Positions 24,101 to 60,624 of a DNA stretch of 64,000 nucleotides are shown in pieces. This stretch comes from Pseudomonas sp. Fl4BN1 (GTDB lineage Bacteria; Pseudomonadota; Gammaproteobacteria; Pseudomonadales; Pseudomonadaceae): positions 34,191 to 98,190 of the forward strand of contig NZ_JAAARM010000027.1 of assembly GCF_009908285.1 (NCBI RefSeq), given 5' to 3'. The notes under the pieces were generated by a model. That model saw nothing but the letters and a program-made list of their open reading frames with translations, ran no database searches and was not told the DNA's origin. Numbering within the stretch: the stretch's first letter is position 1; each line of letters opens with the position of its first letter. The position numbers and the translations under genes were made by a program.

Positions 24101-27100
24101 CTTCTTCGAGCTGGGCGGGCATTCGCTGCTGGCCCTGCAACTGATCCAGAAAATGGGCCAGGCGGGCCTAGCGGCCGATGTGCGGGTGCTGTTCGGCCAG
24201 CCGACCCTGGCCAGCCTGGCCGCTGCGGTAGACGCTCATCAGCCACTGGCGATCCCGGCCAACCGGGTGCCCGCCGCGTGCCCGCGAATTACCCCACAGA
24301 TGCTGGCCCTGGTGGACCTTGACCAAGAGGCCATCGACCGGGTGGTGGCCACGGTTCCTGGCGGCGCCGCCAATGTGCAGGAAATCTACCCCCTGGCACC
24401 GCTGCAGGAAGGCCTGCTCTACCACCACATGACTTTTGCCGAACGTGACCCTTACCAGCAGCACGCGCTGTTCGCCTGCGCCCGTCGCGAGGACCTGGAC
24501 GCCTTCGCCCAAGCCCTGCAGGCGGTGATCGAGCGCCACGACATCCTGCGTACCAGCCTGGTCTGGGAAGTGCTGGAGCAGCCGGTGCAGGTGGTCTGGC
24601 GCGAGGCCCGGCTGCCGGTGGAAGAGTGGCTGCCGCCAGCCGCGGGCGGCGAGGTGCTCGAGCAGTTGCGCGCGCATTACGATCCACGCCAGCGCCCGCT
24701 GGACATCCGCCAGGCACCGATGCTGGCCCTGGCCTGGGCCGAGGACCGGGTCAACCAGCGCTGGATCGCCATGCTGCGCTTTCATCATCTGGTCAACGAC
24801 GCCACTTCAACCGCCGTGCTGATGGCGCAAATCGCTGCCCATATGGGCGGTCAGCCACCGCTGCTGGCGCCGGCCTTTGCCTACCGCGACTACGTGGCCC
24901 GCACACGGCTGGGGCAGGCGTCGCATGCCGCGTTCTTCAGTGAGTACCTGGCCCAGGTGGACGAGCCGACCCTGGCCTTCGAGTTGCAGGAGCGGCCGGG
25001 GCAGGTGTTGGATCATCAAGTGGCCGGCGCGCTGCTGGACGCCAGCCTGAGCCAGCGCCTGCGGACCCAGGTGCGCCAGCTCGGGGTCAGTGCCGCCAGC
25101 CTGTTTCACCTGGCCTGGGCCCTAGTTCTGGGCCGCGCCAGTGGCCGCGAGGACGTGCTGTTCGGCACCGTGCTGCTGGGCCGCTTGCAGGCCGGGCCGG
25201 GCGCCGATCAGGCGCTGGGCATGTTCATCAACACCTTGCCGCTGCGGCTGGAGCTGGCGGGGCAGACGGTGGCCGCCGGCTTGCGCCAGACCCAGGAGAG
25301 CCTCAGTGCACTGCTGGCCCACGAACACGCGCCGTTGTCCCTGGCTCAGCGTTGCAGTGGGGTGGCCGCGCCGACCCCGTTGTTCAATGCCTTGCTCAAC
25401 TACCGGCACAACGTGGCTGGCGACGCACACGCGCTGCTGCAAGGGGTGCCGGGAGTGGCGCTGCTGAGCAGCGAAGAAGTGCTCAGCTATCCGCTGATGC
25501 TTGCGGTGGACGACCTGGAACCGGGCTTTCGCCTGGGCACCCGGGCGCCTCGGCGGGTCGGCGCGCAGCGTCTGCTGGGTTACCTGACCGTTGCCCTTGA
25601 GGGGTTGGTCGAGGCCCTCGAACAGGCGCCGCAAACTGCGCTCGACAGCCTGTCGATCCTGTCGACGGCGGAGTATCGGCAGCAGTTGCTGGAGTTCAAC
25701 GCCAGTGACTCCGATTACCCTCGCGAGCTGACCCTGCATGGGCTGTTCGAAGCCCAGGTACGGCGCACGCCCCAGGCCATTGCGCTGCAGGCCGGTGAGC
25801 AGCGGCTGAGCTATGAGCAGCTCAACCGGCGAGCCAACCAACTGGCTCATCACCTGCGTGGGCAAGGCGTGGGGCCGGATGTGCGGGTGGGGCTGTGTGT
25901 CCAGCGCAGCCTGGAGCTGGTGATCGGCCTGCTGGGCATCCTCAAGGCCGGCGGCGCCTACGTGCCCCTGGACCCGGAATACCCGGCGGAACGCCTGCAC
26001 TACTTGTTGCAGGACAGCCAGCCGCTGGCGGTGCTGGTGCATCAGCCGACCCGCGCATTGCTGGAGACGTCGGCAGTGCCTTTGATCGATTTCGACCGCA
26101 GCGCCTGGCACCAGGGGCCGCAGCACGATCCGCTGGTGCCGGGGTTGAACGTCTCGAGCCTGGCCTATGTGATCTACACCTCGGGCTCCACCGGCCAGCC
26201 CAAGGGGGTGATGGTCGAGCACCGCGGCCTGGGCAACCTGATGCACTGGAGCTCGCAGCTGTGTCCGGGCGCGGAGCAGGGCACCTTGTTGCAAAAGGCC
26301 CCCTGCAGTTTCGACGGCTCGGTCTGGGAGCTGTTCTGGCCCCTGGTCAACGGCATGCGCCTGCTCCTGGCGCGCCCCGACGGCCATCGCGATCCGGCCT
26401 ACCTGGCGCAGCTGGTGCGCGAGCAGCAGGTGACGATGATCAAGTTCGTGCCGGCGATGCTCTTGCAGTTCCTGCAACTGCCGGAGGTCAGCCTCTGCCA
26501 TAGCCTCACCGATGTGTTCTGCGGTGGCGGTGAACTCACCGAAGCCATCGCTCGGCTGTTCCAGCAACGCCTGCCCAAGGTGCGCCTGCACAACGTCTAC
26601 GGCCCCACCGAGGCCACGGTGGACAGCAGCGCCTGGACCCTGGAACCCGGGGCGCCGGTGCCGCCGATCCAGCTGCCGATTGGCCGGGCCATTACCAATA
26701 CCCGTCTGTATGTCCTGGATGCCCATGCCCAGCCGGTGCCACTGGGCGTCAGCGGTGAGCTGTACATCGGCGGCATCGGGGTCGCCCGAGGCTACCTGGG
26801 CTTGCCGCAGTTGCAGGCCGAGCGCTTTATCGACAGCCCCTTCGTCGCCGGTGACCGGCTGTACCGCAGCGGCGACTTGGTGCGTTACGGCGCCGACGGC
26901 AACCTCGAGTTTCTCGGCCGCAACGACTTCCAGGTCAAGCTGCGGGGCCTGCGCCTGGAGCTTGGGGAAATCGAGGCGCGGCTGGCGACCCATCCGGCCC
27001 TGCGGGAGGTGGCGGTGCTGATGCGCGAGGAGCGCCTGGTGGCTTATTTCAGCCTGCACGATGGCGTCGTGGTTCCTGGCATCGAGGCCTTGCGTGCCCA

Positions 27101-27527
27101 TGTCCTCGAGCGCCTGCCGGAGTACATGGTGCCGGCGGCCTTTGTGCGGCTCGCAGCCTTGCCCCTGAGTGCCAACGGCAAACTGGATCGCAAGGCCTTG
27201 CCGGAGCCCGGGGCAGACGCGGTGTTGAGCCGGGCGTTCGAAGCCCCCGAAGGCCCGCTGGAAACCATCCTGGCGCGACTCTGGGCCGAGGTGCTGCAGG
27301 TTGAGCGAGTGGGGCGCCACGACCACTTCTTCGAGCTGGGCGGGCATTCCTTGCTGGCGGTCAGCCTGGTGGCGCGGATGCGCCAGGAAGGCCTGCACGC
27401 GGATGCCCGGCTGCTGTTCAGCCAGCCGACCCTGGCGGCCTTGGCGGCCAACACCCGACCCTCGTCGCCGCGCCTGGAAATACCCGCCACCACCATTCCC
27501 CAGCTCAAGCGCCAACGGCGTCTCTGA
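21147..27527 (+). CDS. ofaA: Lipopeptide NRPS 1, modules 1-2 (orfamide synthetase A type)
   Basis: The ATG at 21147 (gggggtg upstream) gives 2126 residues. Domain order is Cstarter-A-T-C-A-T. The starter C domain has HHLILDG at 144-150 and would N-acylate the first residue with a fatty acid. A1 carries YTSGSTG near 614 and a specificity code I read as D-A-W-F-L-G-N-V-V-K, the Pseudomonas Leu code. T1 has LGGHSLL near 990. C2 has HHLVNDA near 1213. A2 (near 1677) reads D-G-W-K-F-G-V-V-D-K, closest to Glu/Gln codes but not one I know exactly. T2 lies near 2064. There is no E or TE domain. The C-terminal tail (IPQLKRQRRL) may dock to the next protein. Confidence 0.93.
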   Translation: MNVAALSNQGLPLTAGQRDIWLDQLSRGDSPLYNIGGYADLQGPFTPELMQRTVELLVHKHDVLRTVLSLEGSDDGLPLQYFDRQWPVQLEFHDLSQESDPLAAAQARIRWQMQQPFKLSGERLCRFSLFRLSPSHHLMEVEAHHLILDGWGFAQLSQSLGGLYSALVQNEEPLASAPSFIDFIEDDARYHQSNRYARDRDYWLDKYRTLPEPLLRPRYRPSQDATTPGATLVQAFPAALHERMKALGKSAGASAFHVLLAALHVYFTRAGQRDEWVLGMPVLNRPNAAFKVTLGSFTQVSAVRMDFGRELTFEALVVAVRDVLKQDFRHQRFPLSELNRTLGLLREDRGQLFELSLSYELEDLDYRYGEAQASSVKVSNRHEPTPLAIHLRSNSFDDSAWMHYVYDSAFFQPHEIEALAACLIHVLEQGLENTALAVQRFSLLTSAADACLQAWNATDQPLADEPRIHTRVEAWAQRTPQAIALMAQGQSLSYAQLNQRANTLALHLQALGVRPDDRVAIIARRSLETLVGLLAILKSGAAYVPLDPAHPPERLAYLLEDSAPVAVLSQVKLRERLPALAVPLIELDSPLWAQGSAGNPQVAGLTAQHLAYVIYTSGSTGLPKGVMVEHQSLSNLVDWHCQAFDLHSGSHTSSLAGFGFDAMAWEVWPALCVGATLHLAPVSDGPEDLDSLLAWWRAQPLQVSFLPTPVAEYAFSQQLGHPTLRTLLIGGERLRQLPGQQRFKVINNYGPTEATVVATSGAIEPGQVLHIGRPIANTRVYLLDDQQRLVPIGVAGELYVGGSGVARGYLNRAELTAERFLRDPFSAQPGARLYRTGDLARWLADGSLEYLGRNDDQVKIRGQRIELGEIETRLGAHPALQEAVVQVRDGQLVAWFSARQELPITQLRDYLRQQLPDYMVPMAYVKLDALPLTANAKLDRKALPAPGPQALISREYQAPQGPLETTLAALWAEVLQVERVGRNDHFFELGGHSLLALQLIQKMGQAGLAADVRVLFGQPTLASLAAAVDAHQPLAIPANRVPAACPRITPQMLALVDLDQEAIDRVVATVPGGAANVQEIYPLAPLQEGLLYHHMTFAERDPYQQHALFACARREDLDAFAQALQAVIERHDILRTSLVWEVLEQPVQVVWREARLPVEEWLPPAAGGEVLEQLRAHYDPRQRPLDIRQAPMLALAWAEDRVNQRWIAMLRFHHLVNDATSTAVLMAQIAAHMGGQPPLLAPAFAYRDYVARTRLGQASHAAFFSEYLAQVDEPTLAFELQERPGQVLDHQVAGALLDASLSQRLRTQVRQLGVSAASLFHLAWALVLGRASGREDVLFGTVLLGRLQAGPGADQALGMFINTLPLRLELAGQTVAAGLRQTQESLSALLAHEHAPLSLAQRCSGVAAPTPLFNALLNYRHNVAGDAHALLQGVPGVALLSSEEVLSYPLMLAVDDLEPGFRLGTRAPRRVGAQRLLGYLTVALEGLVEALEQAPQTALDSLSILSTAEYRQQLLEFNASDSDYPRELTLHGLFEAQVRRTPQAIALQAGEQRLSYEQLNRRANQLAHHLRGQGVGPDVRVGLCVQRSLELVIGLLGILKAGGAYVPLDPEYPAERLHYLLQDSQPLAVLVHQPTRALLETSAVPLIDFDRSAWHQGPQHDPLVPGLNVSSLAYVIYTSGSTGQPKGVMVEHRGLGNLMHWSSQLCPGAEQGTLLQKAPCSFDGSVWELFWPLVNGMRLLLARPDGHRDPAYLAQLVREQQVTMIKFVPAMLLQFLQLPEVSLCHSLTDVFCGGGELTEAIARLFQQRLPKVRLHNVYGPTEATVDSSAWTLEPGAPVPPIQLPIGRAITNTRLYVLDAHAQPVPLGVSGELYIGGIGVARGYLGLPQLQAERFIDSPFVAGDRLYRSGDLVRYGADGNLEFLGRNDFQVKLRGLRLELGEIEARLATHPALREVAVLMREERLVAYFSLHDGVVVPGIEALRAHVLERLPEYMVPAAFVRLAALPLSANGKLDRKALPEPGADAVLSRAFEAPEGPLETILARLWAEVLQVERVGRHDHFFELGGHSLLAVSLVARMRQEGLHADARLLFSQPTLAALAANTRPSSPRLEIPATTIPQLKRQRRL

Positions 27528-27550
27528 CCCCGCCTGACGGCCCTGTATCT

Positions 27551-27572
27551 GCGCCGGCCCCTGGGCCGGCGC
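27551..27572. repeat. Perfect inverted repeat between NRPS genes 1 and 2
   Basis: Ten-base arms (gcgccggccc/gggccggcgc) around two bases form a very strong hairpin 23 bases after the stop of NRPS 1. No T run follows, so it is not a standard intrinsic terminator. It could stabilise mRNA 3' ends, partially terminate, or pause transcription in the 285-base gap before NRPS 2. Confidence 0.7.
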
Positions 27573-27812
27573 GCTGCGTGGCACCACTCCGGGACAGGGC
27601 CCGGGCCTTGTCCCGGCTTCCCATGTCAGCCCCTTGGGGGCGGATGTTTTAGCGTTTCCAGGCTGCCGGGAGCCCTGGCGGGTTCACTGTCCCTGGCGTT
27701 CCTGTCGGCGGGCGGCAGTTCGACGCTCGGGCACCACGCCGCACCTGAAAGGTTGCATCTGAAACAAGGACGTTCTCTTCAACCGTTTCCGAATTCTCAG
27801 GCAGGTTATCCA

Positions 27813-55630
<27,818 letters not shown>

Positions 55631-55790
55631 GTTGCGGCGCAGCCGGCACGGCGGCGGGCAGGGTGCCCGCCGTTGGCTGAACAACAGATTTCACTCATCT
55701 GGAACACCGCTCACTACGGCAGCACGGTGTTCTGCAAGGGGGCTCGCCGCTGGCCGGTGGAGCCCGCTCTCAACGGACTTGTGGTCATCT

Positions 55791-56942
55791 ATGGAAAAGT
55801 CGAAGTTTCGCAAAATCGGTATGGGGCTGTTGCTGGTGGTTGTGGCCGGATTGATTTTCTATACGGTGCAGGCCCCGGCAGAGCCGCCGCTGTACCTGAC
55901 CGCCAAGGTCGAACGAGGGGATATCGAGAACGCGGTCCTGGCCGCAGGCCTGTTGGAGGGCATCAAGCAGGTGGACGTCGGTGCCCAGGTGTCGGGGCAA
56001 TTGAAGTCGCTCAAGGTCAAGGTCGGCGACAAGGTGAAAAAGGGCCAGTGGCTGGCGGAAATCGATCCCCTGGTGTTGCAGAACACCCTGCGCCAGGCCC
56101 AGGTGGATGAGGAGAACCTGCAAGCCAAGCGCCAGGCCACCGCCGCCCAGCTCAAGGAAACCAAGGCGATCTACGAGCGCTACCGCGACCTGCAGTCGGA
56201 CGCGTCGATTTCCCAGCAGGACTTTGAAACCGCCGAGTCCAACTATGGGGTGCAGCGGGCCAACCTGTTGTCCCTGGATGCGCAGATCAAGAGCGCGCAC
56301 ATCCAGATCGACACCGCCAAGGTCAACCTGGCCTACACCCGCATCATCGCGCCGATCGACGGCGACGTGGTGGGGGTGGTGACCCAGGAAGGCCAGACAG
56401 TGATCGCCAATCAGCTGGCGCCGATCCTGCTGAAGCTGGCGGACCTGGACACCATGACCGTCAAGGCCCAGGTCTCGGAAGCCGACGTGATCCACATCGC
56501 CCCCGGCCAGCAGGTGTATTTCACCATCCTCGGCGAGGCCGAGAAGCGCTACTACGCCCAGCTGCGCGGCACCGAGCCGGCGCCGCAGAACTTTCTCGAA
56601 ACCCAGACCGCCGGCACCCCCAAGCAGAACACTGCGGTGTTCTACAACGCGCTGTTCGATGTGCCCAATCCGGACCATCGGCTGCGCATTGCCATGACCG
56701 CCCAGGTGCGAATCGTCCTCGATACTGCCAAGGACGTGCTGATGGTGCCGGTGGCCGCCCTCGGCCCGCGCAATGCCGACGGCAGCTTCGCGGTGCGGGT
56801 GCTGGACGCCAAGGGCCATGCCCAGGCGCGCAACGTCAGCACCGGGATCAACAACAACGTCAAGGTGCAGATCAAGGACGGCCTGGTGGAGGGCGACAAG
56901 GTGGTGATCGGTGATCCGGCGCCCGGCACGGCAGGGGCCTGA
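55791..56942 (+). CDS. macA: MacA-like periplasmic adaptor for lipopeptide export
   Basis: The ATG at 55791 gives 383 residues starting MEKSKFRKIGMGLLLVVVAG, an uncleaved membrane anchor. A lipoyl/barrel-sandwich half (VERGDIENAVLAAGLLEG), a long alpha-hairpin (about residues 105-185, LRQAQVDEENLQAKRQATAA and onward), the second lipoyl half (IIAPIDGDVVGV) and beta-barrel domains follow. This is the MacA/HlyD membrane-fusion arrangement. It lies 160 bases after the synthetase and 2 bases before macB. In related Pseudomonas lipopeptide clusters the MacAB pair contributes to secretion of the product. Confidence 0.93.
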   Translation: MEKSKFRKIGMGLLLVVVAGLIFYTVQAPAEPPLYLTAKVERGDIENAVLAAGLLEGIKQVDVGAQVSGQLKSLKVKVGDKVKKGQWLAEIDPLVLQNTLRQAQVDEENLQAKRQATAAQLKETKAIYERYRDLQSDASISQQDFETAESNYGVQRANLLSLDAQIKSAHIQIDTAKVNLAYTRIIAPIDGDVVGVVTQEGQTVIANQLAPILLKLADLDTMTVKAQVSEADVIHIAPGQQVYFTILGEAEKRYYAQLRGTEPAPQNFLETQTAGTPKQNTAVFYNALFDVPNPDHRLRIAMTAQVRIVLDTAKDVLMVPVAALGPRNADGSFAVRVLDAKGHAQARNVSTGINNNVKVQIKDGLVEGDKVVIGDPAPGTAGA

Positions 56943-56944
56943 GC

Positions 56945-58903
56945 ATGAGCCAGCCCCTGTTGCAGCTCACTGGCATCAGCCGCAGCTTCACCGCCGGGGA
57001 CCGCGAGTTCCTGGCCCTGAAAAACATCAATCTGAGCATCCAGGCCGGGGAAATGGTGGCGATCACCGGGGCCTCGGGTTCAGGCAAGTCGACCCTGATG
57101 AACATCCTCGGCTGCCTCGACTACGCCACCGCCGGCAGCTACCAGGTCAACGGCCGGGAAACCCGTGACCTCGACGATCAGGCCCTGGCGGAACTGCGCC
57201 GGGATTATTTCGGCTTCATCTTCCAGCGCTATCACTTGCTGCCGCACCTGAACGCCATGCACAACGTCGAGATGCCGGCGATCTATGCCGGCACCCCGGA
57301 GAGCAAGCGTCACCAGCGGGCCCGGGAGCTGCTGGCGCGCCTGGGCCTGTCCGGGCACCTGGACCATCGGCCCAACCAGCTGTCCGGCGGCCAGCAGCAG
57401 CGGGTGAGCATCGCCCGGGCGCTGATGAACGGTGGCGAGGTGATCCTCGCCGACGAACCCACCGGGGCCCTGGACACCAGCAGCGGCAAGGAGGTGATGC
57501 GCATCCTCCAGGAACTGCACGCCGCCGGGCACACGGTGATCATCGTCACCCACGACCCCAAGGTGGCGGCCAACGCCGAGCGCATCATCGAAGTGCGCGA
57601 CGGCGAGATCGTCAGTGACCGGGCCAACCAGCGCCCCGCCGACGAGGCTCCGAGCGAGCCACCAGTGACCCCGAGGCCTGCTGGTGCACGACGCCTGGTG
57701 GCCAGCCTGGGGTTGTTCAAGGAAGCCTTCGTGATGGCCTGGGTGGCGCTGATTTCCCACCGCATGCGCACCTTGCTGACCATGCTCGGGATTGTCATCG
57801 GCATCACCTCGGTGGTGTCCATCGTGGCCATCGGCGAGGGCGCCAAGCGCTACGTGCTCAAGGACATCCAGGCCATTGGCAGCAACACCATCGACATCTT
57901 TCCCGGGGCCAGTTTCGGCGACAGCCGGGCCGCGGTGATCCAGACCCTGATGCCCGCCGACGTGGTAGCCCTGAACCAGCTGTACTACGTCGACAGCGCC
58001 ACGCCGATGGTCGGCCGCAACCTGTTGCTGCGCTACGGCAACATCGACCTCAATGCCACGGTCAACGGCGTCAGCCACCTGTACTTCCAGGTGCGCGACA
58101 TCAAGCTGGCGGCCGGTATTGCCTTCAGCGAGAACGATGCCCGGCGCCAGGCCCAGGTGGTGGTGATCGACCACAACACCCGCAACCGCCTGTTCGGCCC
58201 GGACGTCGACCCCCTGGGGCAGGTGATTCTGGTGGGCAACCTGCCGTGCACGGTGATCGGCGTGACCCGGGAGAACAAGAACATGTTCGCCGCCAGCAAC
58301 CTGCTGAACGTCTGGCTGCCCTATGAAACCGCCGCCGGGCGGGTGCTCGGCCAGCGTCACCTGGACAGCATCAGCGTGCGGATCAAGGACGGCCAGCCGA
58401 GCAAGGTGGTGGAAGAGCACGTGCAGAAACTGATGACGCAGCGCCACGGCACCAAGGACTTCTTCACCAACAACCTCGACAGCATCATGCAGACGGTGCA
58501 GCGCACCAGCCGTTCGCTGGCCCTGCTGCTGTCGCTGATCGCGGTGATTTCCCTGGTGGTGGGCGGCATCGGGGTGATGAACATCATGCTGGTGTCGGTC
58601 ACCGAACGCACCCGGGAGATCGGCATCCGCATGGCGGTGGGGGCGCGGCAGTCGGACATCCGCCAGCAGTTCCTGGTCGAGGCGGTGATGGTCTGCCTGA
58701 TCGGCGGGGCCATCGGCATCGCCCTGTCCTTCAGCATCGGCTACCTGTTCACCTTGTTTATCAAGGAGTGGGAAATGGTGTTTTCCATGGGCTCGATCAT
58801 CACTGCGTTCGCCTGTTCGACCCTGATCGGCATCGTCTTCGGTTTTGTGCCGGCGCGCAATGCCGCGCGACTGGACCCGATCGAAGCCCTGGCCCGGGAT
58901 TGA
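56945..58903 (+). CDS. macB: MacB-like ABC transporter
   Basis: The 652-residue fusion has an N-terminal ABC ATPase: Walker A GASGSGKST near 42, signature LSGGQQQR near 143, Walker B VILADEPTGALD near 160, and the switch histidine in VTHD. A MacB-type permease follows: a first membrane helix near 275 (TLLTMLGIVIGITSVVSIVA), a large periplasmic domain, and three helices near the end (LALLLSLIAVISLVVGGIGV; VMVCLIGGAIGIALSFSIGY; IITAFACSTLIGIVFGFVPA). It works as a mechanotransmission pump with MacA and an outer-membrane channel, likely the NodT-type protein at 18249-19670, to move the lipopeptide from periplasm to outside. Confidence 0.95.
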   Translation: MSQPLLQLTGISRSFTAGDREFLALKNINLSIQAGEMVAITGASGSGKSTLMNILGCLDYATAGSYQVNGRETRDLDDQALAELRRDYFGFIFQRYHLLPHLNAMHNVEMPAIYAGTPESKRHQRARELLARLGLSGHLDHRPNQLSGGQQQRVSIARALMNGGEVILADEPTGALDTSSGKEVMRILQELHAAGHTVIIVTHDPKVAANAERIIEVRDGEIVSDRANQRPADEAPSEPPVTPRPAGARRLVASLGLFKEAFVMAWVALISHRMRTLLTMLGIVIGITSVVSIVAIGEGAKRYVLKDIQAIGSNTIDIFPGASFGDSRAAVIQTLMPADVVALNQLYYVDSATPMVGRNLLLRYGNIDLNATVNGVSHLYFQVRDIKLAAGIAFSENDARRQAQVVVIDHNTRNRLFGPDVDPLGQVILVGNLPCTVIGVTRENKNMFAASNLLNVWLPYETAAGRVLGQRHLDSISVRIKDGQPSKVVEEHVQKLMTQRHGTKDFFTNNLDSIMQTVQRTSRSLALLLSLIAVISLVVGGIGVMNIMLVSVTERTREIGIRMAVGARQSDIRQQFLVEAVMVCLIGGAIGIALSFSIGYLFTLFIKEWEMVFSMGSIITAFACSTLIGIVFGFVPARNAARLDPIEALARD

Positions 58904-58936
58904 GCCCGGACAGAAAGCCATGAGCAGAAGCAGACC

Positions 58937-58961
58937 GCCGGCACTGAGGGCCGGCGGGGTA
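58937..58961. terminator. Hairpin between convergent macB and luxR genes
   Basis: The sequence ccgccggc, a short loop and gccggcgg forms a strong stem between the macB stop (58903) and the luxR stop (58992). No long T run is present on either side, so its efficiency as terminator is uncertain. Its placement between convergent genes suits bidirectional termination. Confidence 0.5.
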
Positions 58962-58991
58962 GGGGTTAGTGCTTGAGCGCCGCGCAGGGCA

Positions 58992-59768
58992 TCAGGTCGG
59001 CAAGTTGCCGGCCGGGGTGTCCGAGGCCTCTTGCGGGGAATACATCCAGCGCAGCAGCGAATGCCGGCCACTGATGCCGAGCTTGATCGCGGCGCGTTTC
59101 AGGTAGCTCTCCACGGTGTTGACCTTGAGCTCGAACTGCTCGGCCAGCTGCGGCGCAGTGCGTCCGGCCAGCAGCCCGACACACACTTCCATCTCGCGGT
59201 TGGACAGGCGCAACCCGGACTGCGCCAAGCGGTCGGCAAAGCGCAGGCGCAGGGTTTCCAGGCCCTCGATGGCGGCGCATTCCTGTTCCGGCGAGTCGCC
59301 GCGCGGTTGCAGGGCGCTGATGTGTTTCTCCACCATCGGCAGCAGCAGTGGCGAGATGTCTTCGAGCAGCAGGCGTTCCTGGGGGGAAAAGCTTTGCGCC
59401 TGGCTGCTGCGGTACACCGAGAGCACGTAGTGGTAGGAGTCCTTGCGGCCGGTCAGGTGCAATTGCGCGGGGTCCTCGCTGTCTCGACGAGAGCGGGGTA
59501 GCGGCGCGGCGCAGGGCTCGGGAAAGGCCGCACGCAGCAGCGGATCGTCACCGTTGTGGACATCGCTGTACAGCGGATGCCGGGTCTGCATCTGTGTCTG
59601 GCCAGTGCTGCTCACTGGGTGTTCCGGGTTCACCCGCAGTTGGGTGATATGGGTGGCATCCACCGCCACTTGGGTGAGTATCAGGTCGTGCAGCATGCGC
59701 GGAAAGCTGCGGCTGCCGGTGCTGGCGATGACCTTGCCAATGTGTGGAAACAGTACTTGTGAGTTCAT
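58992..59768 (-). CDS. Second LuxR family regulator flanking the lipopeptide cluster
   Basis: I chose the ATG at 59768 (MNSQVLFPHIGKVIAS), spaced 4 bases from ggatga; the upstream ATG at 59780 is also in frame. The product has 258 residues. The C-terminal helix-turn-helix reads LSNREMEVCVGLLAGRTAPQ then NTVESYLKRAAIKLGISGRH, close to the regulator at 19731-20531. The N-terminal part has no acyl-homoserine-lactone-binding or phosphoacceptor signature. Two such regulators bracketing the synthetase, one at each end, is the usual pattern in Pseudomonas lipopeptide loci. Confidence 0.9.
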   Translation of the reverse strand: MNSQVLFPHIGKVIASTGSRSFPRMLHDLILTQVAVDATHITQLRVNPEHPVSSTGQTQMQTRHPLYSDVHNGDDPLLRAAFPEPCAAPLPRSRRDSEDPAQLHLTGRKDSYHYVLSVYRSSQAQSFSPQERLLLEDISPLLLPMVEKHISALQPRGDSPEQECAAIEGLETLRLRFADRLAQSGLRLSNREMEVCVGLLAGRTAPQLAEQFELKVNTVESYLKRAAIKLGISGRHSLLRWMYSPQEASDTPAGNLPT

Positions 59769-59949
59769 CATTTCATCCATGAATGTGAAGGTGTGGAAGG
59801 ACTGTCTTTATAGCAACGAGTTTGGGTGGGTGTTGATTTACCTCCAATTTACGCAGATCGACAAAGGGTCGCCTCGTATCCTAGTACAGGGTTCTGGTGG
59901 CGGTTTGATGAAGTGCCGAAAAATCTGCTGTTCGCAATGGAATCAGCGC

Positions 59950-59970
59950 GGTGCTCCGTTGCGGAGCACC
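59950..59970. repeat. Perfect hairpin downstream of VOC gene
   Basis: Nine-base arms (ggtgctccg/cggagcacc) around a three-base loop lie 40 bases past the stop of the minus-strand VOC gene. No T run is seen on the minus strand directly after it. It is possibly a weak terminator or RNA-stabilising structure. Confidence 0.5.
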
Positions 59971-60010
59971 CGGCAGTGAAGCCCCGGTGGGTTGCCCGAG
60001 GCGCGGTTGA

Positions 60011-60424
60011 TTATTGGGTTTTTTCGCAGTTGACCATCCACGGCACGCCGAAACGATCCACCAGCATGCCGAAACGCTCGGCCCAGAAGGTCGCTTCCAG
60101 GGGCATCTGAATGCTGCCCTGGTCCGCCAGGGCGGCGAACACCCGTTCGGCCTCGCTGGCGCTGCTGACGTTCAGCGACACCGAGCAACCGTGAAAGCCT
60201 TGAGTAGGACGGTCCGGGGTGGTGTCCGAGCCCATGATTACCTGGTCGCCGACGCTCAGCCGGGTGTGCATCACCCGGTCATGGCAGTGGGCGGGAATCT
60301 GCTCCCGGGCCGGGCTTTCGCCGAAGCTCATGAGCATTTCGATCTGGCCCTGCAGGCACTGGGCATAGAAGGTGAAGGCAGCTTTGCAGTCGCCGTTGAA
60401 GATCAGGTAGGGGTTGATTTTCAT
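60011..60424 (-). CDS. PhnB-like VOC family protein
   Basis: The ATG at 60424 gives 137 residues starting MKINPYLIFNGDCKAAFTFY, the normal length and opening for PhnB/YjdN-like VOC (glyoxalase-fold) proteins. RLSVGDQVIMGSDT, an internal beta-strand pattern, and the final FWAERFGMLVDRFGVPWMVN are family hallmarks. Biochemical function of the family is mostly unknown; it may bind a metal or small molecule as a dimer. It is monocistronic and 200 bases downstream of the radical SAM gene on the same strand, with no sign of functional linkage. Confidence 0.88.
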   Translation of the reverse strand: MKINPYLIFNGDCKAAFTFYAQCLQGQIEMLMSFGESPAREQIPAHCHDRVMHTRLSVGDQVIMGSDTTPDRPTQGFHGCSVSLNVSSASEAERVFAALADQGSIQMPLEATFWAERFGMLVDRFGVPWMVNCEKTQ

Positions 60425-60624
60425 GCTGTACTCCCGCGTGCAGGCATCAGGTCGGGCATTGCCCAGGAACAACCGGCGGGCGCCAGGGCCCGCCGGAAGA
60501 CTGTCCATAGCAAAGCCCCAATCAGCCTTGAGCGGGAGGGGTTTCTTAGACGCTTTTTCCATGACCTGAACAACGCTTAGACCCAGCCGCACCGAACCTG
60601 TGGCGCGGCTGGGGTAGGGCGCGA

